From assembly GCA_949128115.1 (NCBI GenBank), contig OX421966.1, positions 61,191,416 through 61,255,415 on the forward strand: a stretch of DNA of 64,000 nt. Direction: 5' to 3'. Position 1 is the first letter of the stretch; every line of letters starts with the position of its first letter. Under the pieces are notes generated by a model, which worked only from the letters and a program-made list of their open reading frames with translations, made no database searches and was not told the DNA's origin. This DNA is from Anaspis maculata. Its lineage: Eukaryota; Arthropoda; Insecta; Coleoptera; Scraptiidae. The position numbers and the translations under genes are program-made. Shown here piece by piece: positions 1 through 11,780 of the stretch.

Positions 1-2819
1 TCACCCACAGAAAAATCAGTTACGGGCTTCCAATCGCTGTTGTTTAGAGTGTATGCAAGTTTTTGAGCCCGTCCCTGTATTTTCATGGTTAAAACGTCAG
101 AAAGAATCACACTTTTGTGTTATGTATTTTCGCATTTTCCATTTTTCACACATAATTATTCTACAGCTTACAGCCCACAGAAATATTAAGAATGATTTTT
201 GCTTCTGTGTGCCCCAAGTTTGAGTTGATAAAGATGTTAAGGACCATTAGTAATAATGTTTCACTAGTATTTCTGATAATTTATTGAAACATTTTTATCT
301 GAAAAGACAAGGTGTTGGTAGTTTAATGTGTTTTTTCTAAATTTCATAGATGAGCCTAGAAATTCTTTGCGAATCTACATTTAGATAAAAAGACACTGTA
401 ATAGAAGTTATACATTAAGTACATTAAGGCCTTCCATATTTGCTTCAGATTAGACTTAGATTAGCCTCCCTAATTTTCGGTCGGCAATAAAGAACTTCAA
501 AACAAATAAATCAACCGTTCCACACGTGAGCCAATATTTCATCATCTGGACATAAATTAGAAAATCTGACAATAATTCTATACAGAGTGATCCAATCAAC
601 TACGTTCATTTGAGAGCGTATAGGTAAAACATGGATAAAAGCAAAGGTACATACTGAAGGAATCAAAAATAAAAAAAAACAACGACTTTTTTCCAATTTT
701 TCTTTCATCCAAGTGGTAATAGCAGTAAAACCGTTAGAGAAAAACAACATTTTGAAGCGGCAGCTTTCAGTATTGCGATACAAAAAGAAATAACAAAATG
801 TTCAACAAAAAAGTTAAAGCGCTTTGGAATAGGGATTAGCCACAATCTGAGTTATCGAAGACTGAAACTTTAGGTATCTATTCCTATAAACAAAATTGAT
901 GCTTTATAGCCATAGAAGCTATAATGAAGATTTATTATGTTGCGGAAATTTTTAACGGTCCCTGTGAAAAAAAAACTGTGCTGCTATTGCTGCTATTAAT
1001 TCCCAAAAGTATATCAGCCCAAATAACAGTGCACAACATCTCTATCATTCACCCATGCACATAGCTATTTATACTACGTAATTTATAGCAAATTTATGCT
1101 AATTCCTGTCGCAGGTCGTAAATTATTCTGGATTCGATTTAGAGTTTGTTCACCATCATAGCAATAAAAAAAAAACATGTTTCGCCAGACTCCGGGTGTA
1201 ATACCTACATTTACAAAAAATTTGCACTTGCAGATTCTTATGCCATACAAGCCACGACCTCGGTGGTATTATGCAAACAAGCGATGCCCTCACCAATAAA
1301 CAGGACGGTTTTATTCCAATTTTGTGATCCGAGCCCGCGAACCGCAAATTTCGTCCTTTTTTCGGTTTTGTTTTTGCGGGCCAAGGCGGGACTTTGAACC
1401 ACCTCTATCATCATTTCTTTTCGGGTACCCACAAAAATCTGCGAGCAAGTCGCTTTTTTCTGTTTGCATTTTCGGCCCAATCTCTCGCGGTTAAATTGGA
1501 AATGCTTGTACTTATTTTTGGCAGTCGGTGTCGCGGAGATAACGGACGGCCCACTCTTCAGGTATCGAATAAATCTCTGGGCAGAGATGCCATGCGCTCC
1601 GCCGAGAAGAAAGAGATATTAATGTAACTTGATGCCACCGGCCTTGTCGAATTTATTTGGCGACCGTGTCGTCAATAAATTCGAATTAGATAGCGCGATT
1701 GTATAAGTATGATGTGCAAAATGAGTCATTGGACTCGGTTCTTAATTGTTATTAGCATTTATAAGAGGTATCCGTGAGATAATTACGGTGAAGAACTGCG
1801 GATGGCCAGCAGGGCCATAAACTCGTGTTGAGTTATGTTTCCTTTTAGGTTTTGTAATTGGGGAGAGAAGCTGATTAGCAAAAAATTTGCGCTACGTTAA
1901 GGAGCAAGAGCCTGGAACGGAATGGCATCAGGAATTTCAGGATGGATGTATTGGTAGTTTAGCATCTAAATTGGCAATCGTATAAATATGCCGTAAGAGA
2001 TGTTGAATAGGTCAGTTCTTCAACTTGTAATTTGATTAGTTAAATCACCAAAAATGTATCAAGGACAGCCATAAGGACATTCACCTGCTTGTTTTCAGCT
2101 TACCGCATTGTTGGTTGCCAAGAGTTGGGAGAAATCGCCAAAATTAGTAGCCCTCCAGGATATCGAGGCTCCAAGAAAATCCAAAAGACTCGACTTATTT
2201 TCTAGAGGGCACAAAGCAGAAGAAAATGTCTCTATAAAAAGAAAAGAACCTTGCGACTTACATGTATTCAAAGTCACAATTTTAAATAAAGCAGCTTTGA
2301 ATCTAGAAAGTCGCAACATTCTGAAGTCTCGCCATACGGTGTAGCGGAAACTATTGAATATTTGTGAGTTGTGGCAACTTTTTTCTTTTTTGCTGAATCT
2401 CCCACATGTTCCAAACGGTTCAACGTATCACCTATCGAGTTCAGTGGTTTTGCTGATCAGGTTTCAACCATCCCGGCTTGACACTTGTTGCATTTGAGAA
2501 CGATCAGTCGACTATCAACAATATTTTTTAGCAACAAATGTTCATTTTTCAAGTGTGAAGTTGTGGATTCGGCAAACTTTCAAACGGCTCCGCCGCCAAT
2601 TGTACGGGTTTGTTGCTTATCCCCGAGTAAGAAGCTCTAACGATAACTGTAAAATATGTAGGAACAGTGGATCAAGTAAAAATCGATGCACCGGCTGATC
2701 TCCTGAGTCTAGCTATGAGCTCCCCCGCCATTCCAGCCGCTACTGAAACTCCTTATGAGTTTAACGATTTTTATGAAACTTTGTCTCTTGAAGACTGGAT
2801 TTCTACTAATTTATTCTCT
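1..2819. other. No recognised gene
   Basis: AT-rich sequence with short open frames only (90 codons or fewer). None has a recognisable domain on either strand. The only notable item is a 32-bp block at 483-514 that recurs at 8867-8898. Confidence 0.6.
483..514 (+). repeat. Short dispersed repeat, copy 1
   Basis: A 32-bp block beginning GGCAATAAAG and ending AACAAATAAATCAA recurs at 8867-8898 with only a few differences in the middle. It contains AATAAA-like hexamers, so it may be the 3' end of a shared, otherwise unrecognised element. The flanks do not clearly align. Confidence 0.45.
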
Positions 2820-2824
2820 GGCTT

Positions 2825-3065
2825 GTTGGGGGAAATAGAAACGAGTTCGGCCTTTCTGATTTTCATGGAACCTTGATCTCATGGAGGGCTACCCTCCCAA
2901 GTCTGGGCGACCAACAATTCTTAAATTTTATGGAAAACTTCTGCCGACTGCAGAAATCACACGAATAAAAGTGAGACACTTTCGAGTTACGTACCATCCA
3001 TCCACCAGGTAACGCGCGAGCCGTTTAAAAGTCCAACTTGGCATTAATGAAATTTAGCCCGTAAA
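2825..3065 (+). pseudogene. Ty3/Gypsy-like integrase core fragment, degenerate
   Basis: Not a working gene. Reading across frames on the + strand gives a run resembling the Gypsy integrase core. SHGGLPSQVWATNN corresponds to the usual hGLP..lvsDNG block. It is followed by QFLNFMENFC (usual QF..eF..FC) and then by IHPPGNARAV (usual YHP.sNGqAERaV). The blocks occur in the right order and spacing but need at least one frame change and cross stop codons. The catalytic Asp of the DNG motif reads as Asn. Integrase would insert reverse-transcribed DNA; this copy cannot. It lies 0.3 kb from a Gypsy RT fragment on the opposite strand, so either two elements or an inversion is involved. The alternative is chance similarity; I favour a real remnant. 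Confidence 0.5.
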
Positions 3066-3397
3066 AATGGCCTATAAGATTCCTGTCATCCACGATACCA
3101 AAGGCTGACATGGGTATTTGCACGGATTACCTTGTCTTACCGATTTGACGTTTTAATGTTCACACAAATAATCCGAGAAATTAGAAACAGCCTGAAACTG
3201 ATTTTCCAGCATTAGGCAACCCTTTTACGAAGGTTCCAGTTACTGGTCTATGAAGAAATATTTTGGAGCTGGTCCCATTGGTGACCTTTGAATCTGTGTT
3301 CTACTGAATTTATATACTGGATTTATGATTCATGTCTCATGTTACCTGCTTTTTGCTTTCTATTTAATTGATGATTGAGGTCTAATTTTATGGGTGT

Positions 3398-3805
3398 GTT
3401 CCTATTGTTGTGAAGAAGAAATTAGAACGCTACACCAGAGATGTCTCGAAGGTTGCTCAGATTTTCAAAGGGCAAGTTTTTCACGTGGGACCTCACAGGA
3501 CACACTTCATCAAGCACTTGAGCGCAGCAGATGCTTTACAAAGGCCAAATGGCATGACAGTGAATTGGTATAGTCCGCTTTCGCCGGAGAATGTGGTCTT
3601 TTCTTTGTCTTCGGGGATGAAGGTCGTCTTGCCACTCTTCAAGTCATCAGACGTTGAAAGACATTTCTATCCGAACAAGGTGTCATGAATTTGTGGTAAA
3701 GGATTACTGCCTTTTTTGGTGACCTCATTGAGTCTCCTGTAGTCTACGCAAAAAACGCGTACTGCCCTAGAAGGACATAAGAATAGGGAGGGAAGGTCCG
3801 TCACG
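3398..3805 (-). pseudogene. Ty3/Gypsy retrotransposon reverse transcriptase fragment
   Basis: On the minus strand, the frames read RT blocks of the Ty3/Gypsy family in order. FCVDYRRLNEVTKKG (about 3715-3760) matches the RT motif preceding the palm. It is followed by PLP.IHDTL, then DLKSG, then EDKEKTTFSGESG, then LYQFTVMPFGLC (about 3535-3575). At least one frameshift separates PLPQIHDTL from DLKSG. After the MPFGLC block the sequence goes to an F.ENLSNLRDI-like tail. The YLDD catalytic box expected in between is not visible, so it is deleted or destroyed. Stops occur near the end. The 92-codon open frame on the + strand at 3410-3688 is the antisense shadow of this fragment. Family assignment is strong; activity is excluded. 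Confidence 0.8.
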
Positions 3806-3883
3806 AAAAGTGAAGTCATGGAAATATCATATCAACCGTCATCTTTGTACGCTCTAAATTTTCATCACGTTGCCATTAATAGC

Positions 3884-4240
3884 GGCTTTACAGAATTTTG
3901 TATGTCGCCAGCGATAGTGTCGCCGGCGACATACGAAGTTTTGTAATGGCGGCTTTACAGAACTTCGTATGTTGCCGGCGACAGTGTCGCTGGCCAATAG
4001 GATTTGATCTGGCTGGATTGCCCTATATCCCATACACTTTCTATTTTCGGAGAAATTACTTTTTGGAGCAAAAATAAAGTGACAAGCTGGGGGCCTACGG
4101 CTACGGCTGATGGCACCTGCAAAGTTTTGGAGCGATAATATCAACGGCCATCGGCCGTATTTCTCCAGCGCTCCAGCTTGTCACTTTATTTTTGCTACAA
4201 AAAGTCATTCTACTGAAAATAGAAAGTGCATGGGATATAC
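3884..4240. repeat. Compound direct and inverted repeat (foldback-like)
   Basis: Two direct copies, about 67 bp apart, begin GGCTTTACAGAA at 3884 and 3951 and continue through GTATGTYGCC...GTGTCGC. Inside the first copy, GTATGTCGCC is mirrored by GGCGACATAC, which makes a hairpin. A separate inverted pair, 4022-4090 and 4171-4240, shares CTTTCTATTTTC, AAAATAAAGTGACAAGCTGG and TATCCCAT-type ends. Together these look like two small nested palindromic elements. No coding capacity and no clear target duplication were seen. Confidence 0.65.
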
Positions 4241-4249
4241 CTCTCTTCA

Positions 4250-5514
4250 TATTATTCTCGCGACACGAGTTTCTGTCGTCGTGTCGTTCAAATTATACAA
4301 CTGTTATCCATTCCAAGCTTGAAAAAACCACAGCTTGCCATGCAAAATTCGAGATATGTCGGTGTCTCTAATTTTTGATGTTTATTGTCATCTTGATACA
4401 AGGGAGGTTACGTTAAAATTGGTGTCCGTGTGACATGAAACGTTCACCTGAACTACGCTGTGTTGTCAAATTGTAATTCTGGGGACTGCGTCGCTGGCAG
4501 GTCGCAGGTTTATTGCTCACTGACCTCATAGATCACTGACCTCAGCCGCTTTCTTTCCGCCAGGATCACAGATCATGATTCTGGAACAGAGAGTGAACTA
4601 ACGTGCCTATAGGTTCTAACAGGCGCGACGAGCTCAGGTCAAAGGATCACTTGCTACGAAATCACACTCCGGCGCTAGCACTGGGTCATTCGGGCATTTT
4701 TTAAACTGTATATTCTTACTATTGCACCTCTCAACACTTCACTATTTGAATAACGTGCCTACCGGCGTTTCCAGAACAGAAAAAAATGAAAATACTGTGA
4801 CAGTGTCAAAATCTGATCTGACAATCAAATTAAAACGGCAATCCAGCAGAGTAAACATCACTTTGACAAGTTTGACTGAAGTTATCCTGAATTTTTCAAT
4901 CCATCAACTTATCGGATTGTCCATTTTGACGAAAAAATATCACAGGCGACTGTGGTTATTTTTTCAAGCTTGGAAGATCAGATCCAGCAAGATCCCTTCT
5001 ACCACGGGTAACTGTCAACGGTGTTGAACAAAATAATAGTACAGGAAAAATAGTAAAAAAATCTGCAAACCTCGGAAAAAATATGGACGTCCTGAAAATT
5101 TGATATTCTGTTCGGAATAGAGTGCTCTACAACATATCCAAAATCGCCTAAAATCGCATCCGGGGGTTTTGAGTTATTGGAGGGGGGGGTAAAAAATTGA
5201 AACTTAGAATGGAGGGGATGAAACCCGTCAATCCATTGGGAGCAAATACGTTATGATTCGACGCATCATATCCCGTTGATACCATTTTGGCACAAAAAGT
5301 GTCGATCACTGTTGAAGGGGGGTCGTGGGGGGGCGAAGCTCTGCTAGGTGGTCCATTTTGTTTTTCTGGCAATGTAGAACCGATCACGACAAGTTTGGTA
5401 TCTTTTCCGACTAAATGCAATCTCTTGAACTCGAATCCAATGTGTAAATTTAGATGAAAACAAATTTGTAGTTAAATTTCACTTGAGAAAACTTGTTTTT
5501 TCTTTGACAATTTC
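4250..5514. other. No recognised gene
   Basis: Open frames of up to 101 codons show no known motif. A G-rich patch near 5177-5190 and a second near 5320 stand out only in composition. Nothing else could be assigned. Confidence 0.5.
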
Positions 5515-6295
5515 GCTTGCGTCATAGAATACGTGTAATTCGACCCTCTTGCATTGCCAAAAGCTTTCGGCGAAGCACCTTGGTATCTTGATGTTCTCAG
5601 CGATCTTCAAATCTTCCAGCCAGCTCTTCCATCCACCTTCGATTGATAGGGGTAGCGTATCATCCCAACCAATCCCAAGTTTCCATGTTTGTTGTAAGAA
5701 TTATTCACCTTTCAGGGTGAAGATAGCCAAAAATCCAAGTGGATCGAACACGCTCATGATTGTAGCTAGCGCTTCTCGCTTTGTAGGCATTCGACGTCCT
5801 TCAAGAATGTCTTTTTTATCTTGTCAAATTTCAGCTTGAAATAGAGTGATCTCCTTCCCCCTCCCAAAAAAGACTCAGAACTCTCTCAACCGGATTGCAG
5901 TTGACTTGATCTTGTGCTCCGAGGTTCTTCGCGTTTGCGTTCTGAGATCTTCTTTCTTCAGGAATTTGACTTACACTCTTCTCAGCGTTTGAATTCCATC
6001 CACACAGATAAAATCCCCCTTCCTCCATTATCGAAAATACTTGGCTGTATCTCTCGACCGCTTTATCGTCCGTTTCCACACTTTCCAGATAATCGTTGCA
6101 CAGGTAAACCTAGGGCCATTAATCCTCCTAGTAGGTACGATCAGGTGTGCGTGGGGTTGTCCAATCAACATGGATACCTTAGCCTTTTCGAATTCTGCTA
6201 AAGGTACGTTCTTACAAAAATCCCATGCTCTTGACTCTGAACCAGAATATACCGTATCGGTTGAATCAGGTCTGCAAAAAAAACACTTAACCTGA
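5515..6295 (-). pseudogene. BEL/Pao retrotransposon pol fragment (protease-RT-RNase H, internally deleted)
   Basis: Read on the minus strand from high to low coordinates. First comes a block ending MLIGQPHAHLIVPT, the protease-downstream motif of BEL/Pao pol. An abrupt junction leads to CNDYLESVETDD (about 6060-6100), the position of the BEL YVDDYLDSV catalytic box. Next are EEGGFYLCGWNSN and RVLSLFWE (usual kvLGl.W), then PTKREALATIMSVFDPLGFLA (about 5720-5790), then GIGWDD..LP, W..WLEDL and finally ELHVFYDAS (5515-5541), the start of RNase H. Most of the RT N-terminal half is missing between LIVPT and CNDYL. Frameshifts are present, and the catalytic box reads CNDY rather than YVDD. Homology stops abruptly after DAS at about 5515. 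The order and spacing make the assignment secure; the copy is dead. Confidence 0.82.
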
Positions 6296-6515
6296 CAAGG
6301 TCCATGTGCACAGGTTTATAAATAGTCTTAAGTTAATTTACGCTGACGCTGATCATTTCGGTGGCCTTGCATAAATAAGACTTTGGGAGGTGATTTCTCT
6401 CTGAAGAATAAGTCGAAAAGTGAGAGTAAAATTTTTCCTCAAGTGCTCTCTGAGGGAGTCACAGCTCCTCAATCGATCCGAATTGTAATCACGCATTTGA
6501 AATAGGTATTTCTAG

Positions 6516-6702
6516 TTCGACATTGTGTTATTCGACATTTTATTATTCGATGTTTTGCTTTTCGATCTTTTGTTTTTCGATCTTTTGATTTTCGACCTTT
6601 TGCACTTTCGACAATAGTGCTTTCGATGTTTTGTGGTTTCGTTTTTTGTTTTTCGACTTTACGCATTCGATGTTTTGTTTTCGACCTTTTGTATTTCGAT
6701 CT
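6516..6702. repeat. Short minisatellite, TTCGAYCTTTTG unit
   Basis: About ten degenerate units of roughly 17-19 bp with the core TTCGAYNTTTTGNTTTT run head to tail. On the minus strand this yields a lysine/arginine-rich open frame that is a by-product, not a gene. Confidence 0.8.
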
Positions 6703-6952
6703 TTATTCCGTCACCCATCACAAACTTAATATGTAATAAATAGATAGTGTTAACTAGCCTTTTATTGGTGTCTTTTAAAGAGTATGACACCTTTCTCTGA
6801 TTGCGCTTGAAGTCGATTCTGGAAATTCTCCAGAATTTTGCTGTTGACACTTCACTTTTGACTTGACGTTTTTCTAGTGTCTCTGGACTAGACGTTCCAG
6901 CCGTCCGTGTCTCGATGTTCTTGATGCCGACGTTCTTTGGTCGTTGACAGCG

Positions 6953-7130
6953 GACGATCCTCTTGCTATCCTTTCTTCTTTGCTAGCGAGACGATCCTCT
7001 TGCATTCCTTCCTTCTTGTTGACAAGACGATCCTCTTGCCTTTCTTCCTTCTTGTTGGCGAGACGATCCTCTTGCCTTCCTTCCTTCTTTTCCTTCTTGT
7101 TGACAAGACGATCCTTTCCTTCTTTATAAA
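6953..7130. repeat. 36-bp minisatellite
   Basis: Five units start with GACGATCC at 6953, 6990, 7026, 7062 and 7107, so the usual spacing is 36-37 bp with one longer unit. Each continues TCTTGC, a CCTTCCTTCTT tract and GTTGRCRA. The serine/leucine/arginine-rich open frames here on the + strand are translations of the repeat. Confidence 0.9.
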
Positions 7131-9545
7131 TCTCTACTTTCCTTCCTTACTGCACTGTTCCGACCCTTCCTTTCTTCCTTCCTTCCTGTTATCCACTATT
7201 CACTGATGTGTGATGCGGCTCGCGAAGGACCATACAATAGGGGGGCTTCTTGAGTAAACTCTAATATGGGTCGGAACAGATTTATTTCGGAAAGATTTAT
7301 GTGAATTTTTTCGAGGAACGGATTCTTGTTGACAATTTTTTGTTGTTATTTTTCTATGACAAGTGAACGATTCACAGGTGTAAGTCGCAACTAATATGAT
7401 GATGTGTAATATGCTAGCTACCTGCTGAAGCGACCGTTCAGTGGCGTTGGTGTGTTCTGCTCAGGGGCGCCACCGAATCAATGGTTCCAGCGCCACTTGG
7501 AGATGTTGGGCCAATTCGGAGATCCAGGCGAGCGTTCAGCTTCCGATCGTGGTGATTTCCTGTGATACAAGGGCCAGACGGTGGAAAGGTCGACATAAAA
7601 TTACTTACAGTAATAACCAGGATCAGAAGTACAACAGACAGAACTGAAATAATTACTCATGCAGACGGCGTGATTATTGCTTTTCAGGTTTGCATTCGGC
7701 ACATTTAGGCAAGGAGCTTTATAGGACCAAGTTTTCAGCAAAATCAAAACAGAACAGCTTGATAGTCATCACATCCTCAATATTATCCTGATATCATTGA
7801 CATTTAGCTTACCCATTATCAGGCTATAACGCTAATAGATCCAACATTTACTCTTCGCAATCATCAAATTTCCCACAAACGTCGCCACTAGGATTTATGC
7901 CCCCGCGCAATTCCTCGCAATACGTGTTCAATTTGCACTATTTTCCCATCACCACAACATCGACTTGCCACCTAACTAATTGGTATTTTTACTCACAATT
8001 GTCAAGGACGATTCCTGCATTGCTCATACAATGAGAGAATTGCACATCGCTTTTTCTATCGTTCAGATACCTAATATCCCATTATACTCTTCAGCTGTAT
8101 CCAAACAATTATGTTCAACGTCACCCTATCATCATCGTGTGCCCAAAAGCCGCTCGTAACTTTCGGTTCTTTTCGAACACAGGTATCTAAATGAAGACCA
8201 TAAAGCTCGCTGGGTCCATTCCCGATGAAGATAATTGTTTAATTACTATGCCAATCGGGAAGACACTGCGGCGCATAGTGGCATCGGCGCGCTTAGTCCT
8301 GAAAGCGAAAGCCCAATTGAGTTCAAGTGCAGGCACGCCGACACGACCAATTTATATGTTACGTGATAAATTTCACTTTTATTCGTGCCGTCCTCTCATA
8401 ACTCGCGTTGCATAAGTCGTAAACTTGACTTTGCGAGTGCGAGGTCGCCAGCTATGGTTCAGAGCTCTGCCTTGCTCTCTGCCTTCTGATGGCCGGCGAT
8501 GCCCCAAACAATGATGATGCATTAAATATTCAAAGAAGGACTACCAGGCTAGCTACCAGATCAGGATGTGTATAGTTATCTTTTGCTTTTAATGTTAATT
8601 TTTGAATTTATTAGTTCGTCCGAACTGATGGAAGTTGGTGCCTGTGCGAAATTCTTAATCGTTCAGTAGCTTTGAGCTGGAGATTATTATAAATCGTTGA
8701 TTCGTGTACTTTTTTTATGCTTATCACCAAAGTTTTTTGCCATAAGGATGTTTCAAAATTTCAACTAGTCAGTTCTATGATCTATGGTGATGTATAAAAT
8801 GTTACAGCGACATTGGCTATATATCTCAATTTATAGATGTACCATGAAGCTTTTGATAGTTTAATTGGCAATAAAGCATCTCAAAACAAATAAATCAATA
8901 GATTAATAATCACTTAGGTGCCGATTATAGCCCGCCTATTTATTATTCATTATCTGTTTGCCCAACGGTATTAGTGCAGCAGGTATACAGGGTACTTACT
9001 GAAATCTGTGTTCGGTATATTTTTTTATTAAAAAAAAATTATAAAATACAAAGTAACCGGCACATCCACCATTTATGTCCCCAGTGACAGATTCGTCGCT
9101 TATCGGCTCGGCTGTCGGAGAGTCCTGGATAATTTTTTTATAATAGAGTTGTATCTGGGTCCAGCAGAGTGAGCAGAGTGATACAAGATTTTATAGTATT
9201 TTGTTCTGTTTTATGTACCATAAAAAAACAGGCATTTTATATGAGCCAAAAATAAATGGCACTTCATGATACAAGACGATTGCTCATGAAAAAGTAAATT
9301 CATACTTATCGCTGGTTAAAAAAACGGAACGTTTAATCATTTTCGCCTAAGCGCCGGACCGTGGTTTCCACAAAAAAGATAATATGAGATCAGTAGATTC
9401 GCGATTTTTGTTTGTTGATTGTATAGCTGACTGATCAATGGGAATTCTAGTTAATCTGTCAATTGTGAGAAGATGATGGGTAGTACAGATTTCAGGCTTT
9501 TTTATATGGTTAATCGACTAAATTCAGCAGAAAAAAGTTCAGTTA
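7131..9545. other. No recognised gene
   Basis: Non-repetitive, with open frames of at most 74 codons and no motif. The 32-bp block at 8867-8898 is the only link to another part of the window. Confidence 0.55.
8867..8898 (+). repeat. Short dispersed repeat, copy 2
   Basis: Second copy of the 32-bp GGCAATAAAG...AAATAAATCAA block found at 483-514, in the same orientation. Confidence 0.45.
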
Positions 9546-9639
9546 GGCCCGGTATTTCCATCTCCGGATAAAGTTATCCGGCCGATAAACACCGGATAGA
9601 GCTATCCGGAACTTTATCCGAAGATGGAAATACCGGGCC
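9546..9639. mobile_element. 94-bp palindromic MITE
   Basis: Near-perfect hairpin. It starts GGCCCGGTATTTCCATCT and ends with the exact reverse complement. The arms also share CCGGATAAAGTTATCCGG-like inner inverted blocks. The flanks show TA on the left and ATA on the right, compatible with a TA target duplication but not proof. No coding capacity. Confidence 0.8.
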
Positions 9640-11639
9640 ATAATCTGCATTCAGCCTGATCGCTGATCATCTTTTTTGTGGAACTGACGGTGGAATGAGC
9701 TTTTTGAGTTATGCTAGATAATTTTGATAGTCTCCGACTTTTTAATCAAAACATTCAATCAGCTGAAAGCTTATTCAGTATTTTTGGAGCCTAAAAAACT
9801 GGAAATAAGTTGAAATTGGTTATGGTCACAAATCACAGATGTCACAAATTTGTACCACACTTAATTTGCCAACTTCAGGGCATATAAAATAAAAACGGTA
9901 AATTCTGAAATATTCCTGCTGTTAGTGGAAAGGACCTTGCATTTTATGATGTCGCAATGCTGCTTGGTGGAAATGTTAAATGGACCGTACCCTTCCGACT
10001 TGGACGTGGTGCCATAGACGCCAACCGTGCAGACGCTGTTAACAGGGAGCAGCGAAAAACAAAACAGAAATTGTATTTTTCAAACGAGAACCGGTAGATA
10101 TATGTAAGGTAGGTATATCATCATAAATATTCAATTCTGCCCAAGAAAGTGCATCAAAAATCAAGCCTGGAAAAATTTAAACCTTTCTTGAAATATTCTG
10201 AGAATCATGAGATGCAAAAAACTCAATTCTCGAATGAATTATTCAATTTCCAGAATATTAACGTGCAACCTGGTATTCCTTCAATAAATGCAATAGGAAA
10301 TTGAATGAAATCAGTGGGCAATCTCAAGTTCTCCTATTTTCAGAGATTATTGTACCATCTTGAATTGCATCTTCATTGAATATTTAGTTCGTAGAGTAAG
10401 TAACTTGGGTTTGTGAAACTGATGACGTACGATATCTTTTTTTATTATGAAAAAGACGATCTCAATATCAAGAAACGGCCTCTCCATATCAAGAAGATCA
10501 AGTTTTTCTATTTTCGCTGACGGTACGTTTTTCCGTGTCCATAACGACTCATGTATCACTTGGAAAATAACATGTACAAAATAACTTTTTTATCATGAAC
10601 CTTGATATTTTTCGAGGTCATGTATCAAAATTCATCATTGCCATTTGAAAGGTACGTCCACAGGGGCTTAGCGCTTAGAGCAGAAAAGCAATATACCGGG
10701 TGGGCCATAAAAAACCGTGCTCGGAATTTTTCCTTCTAAAATTTTTATTTCGCCACCGATTTTATCGAACTTTTCAGCATCGGCTAGCCAATTGAATCGC
10801 GCTTGTTTATGTCAAAGTTCGAGCCCTTCCGTAGTGCCGCAATCAAAACGACCTTTTCGGTTCTTTTTTTTTTGTTACTGACTAGGGAATTAACTGAACT
10901 AGCTAATAACTAACTTAAGGTTAGTACTGTTGCTCCCTCATAAATTAGCAGACGTCAATGATCTGGTCGCTAAGGCCAAAATATCATGGCCAGTGGCCGT
11001 ACTCGAATGTGTAGTTTGCGATACTGCACTCTCCGAAGACGCCCCCAAGTTTTTTGTCTCCTACGTCTCCAGTGAAAGACGTCTGTTAGACCATCTGTCA
11101 AGGTCCTGGAAGCGTTTTTCGAAAACTGCCGTCTGGGAGTTTGGTCAAGAGATGGCGCCACCGTCATCACCGCATGGGGAGCATTACACCTAGCATAAGA
11201 CATTTTTGAATAATTCAATAATTACCTTTGAATTATCTATCAAGGGTATCGGTAGACAAGGACTGGTTTGCTTACATACGGAATTGTAGTTTGCGCCTCT
11301 TCTGATTTTTCTCGTCTAAATTTAGCTCAATTCATTGTTCATATTTTCCTTTTTTATTCACTTCTAGACGACTAATGAAAAATGTCGCCATAGGTAGGTC
11401 CTGAAATTTCCAGTTCCTCTTCGGGATTCCAATTTTTCGTATTCTTCCTCATTTTTCGGTGACTGATTGCAAACTGGAAGCAATGCGCATGCCCCACTTC
11501 GGACCAGTTTCTGAAGGGCTGCTGCTCGTTGAGTGAACCGCAAAACGTCAACAATGACTATTTGCTAGGTATTTTTAATTTTCTATCGTTTGGCAGTTTG
11601 CAGCCAAAACATGAAAAATTGTAACAATATACAACACAA
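9640..11639. other. No recognised gene
   Basis: Open frames of up to 87 codons have no recognisable domain. ATACCGGGTG at about 10689-10698 resembles the terminus of the foldback at 14273, but no partner end was found nearby. Confidence 0.5.
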
Positions 11640-11728
11640 ACACGAGAAAGCTGGAAAAAGAAATGGATGAGAAGATACGAGAAGTAGGAGAAGAAAGGCT
11701 ACTGATAGGAAGAGATCATAATGTAAGA

Positions 11729-11780
<52 letters not shown>

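Noticed and set aside
3410..3688. 92-codon plus-strand ORF as a gene
   Set aside because: The opposite strand carries clear Gypsy RT motifs (VDYRRLNEV, YQFTVMPFGLC), so this frame is an antisense shadow.
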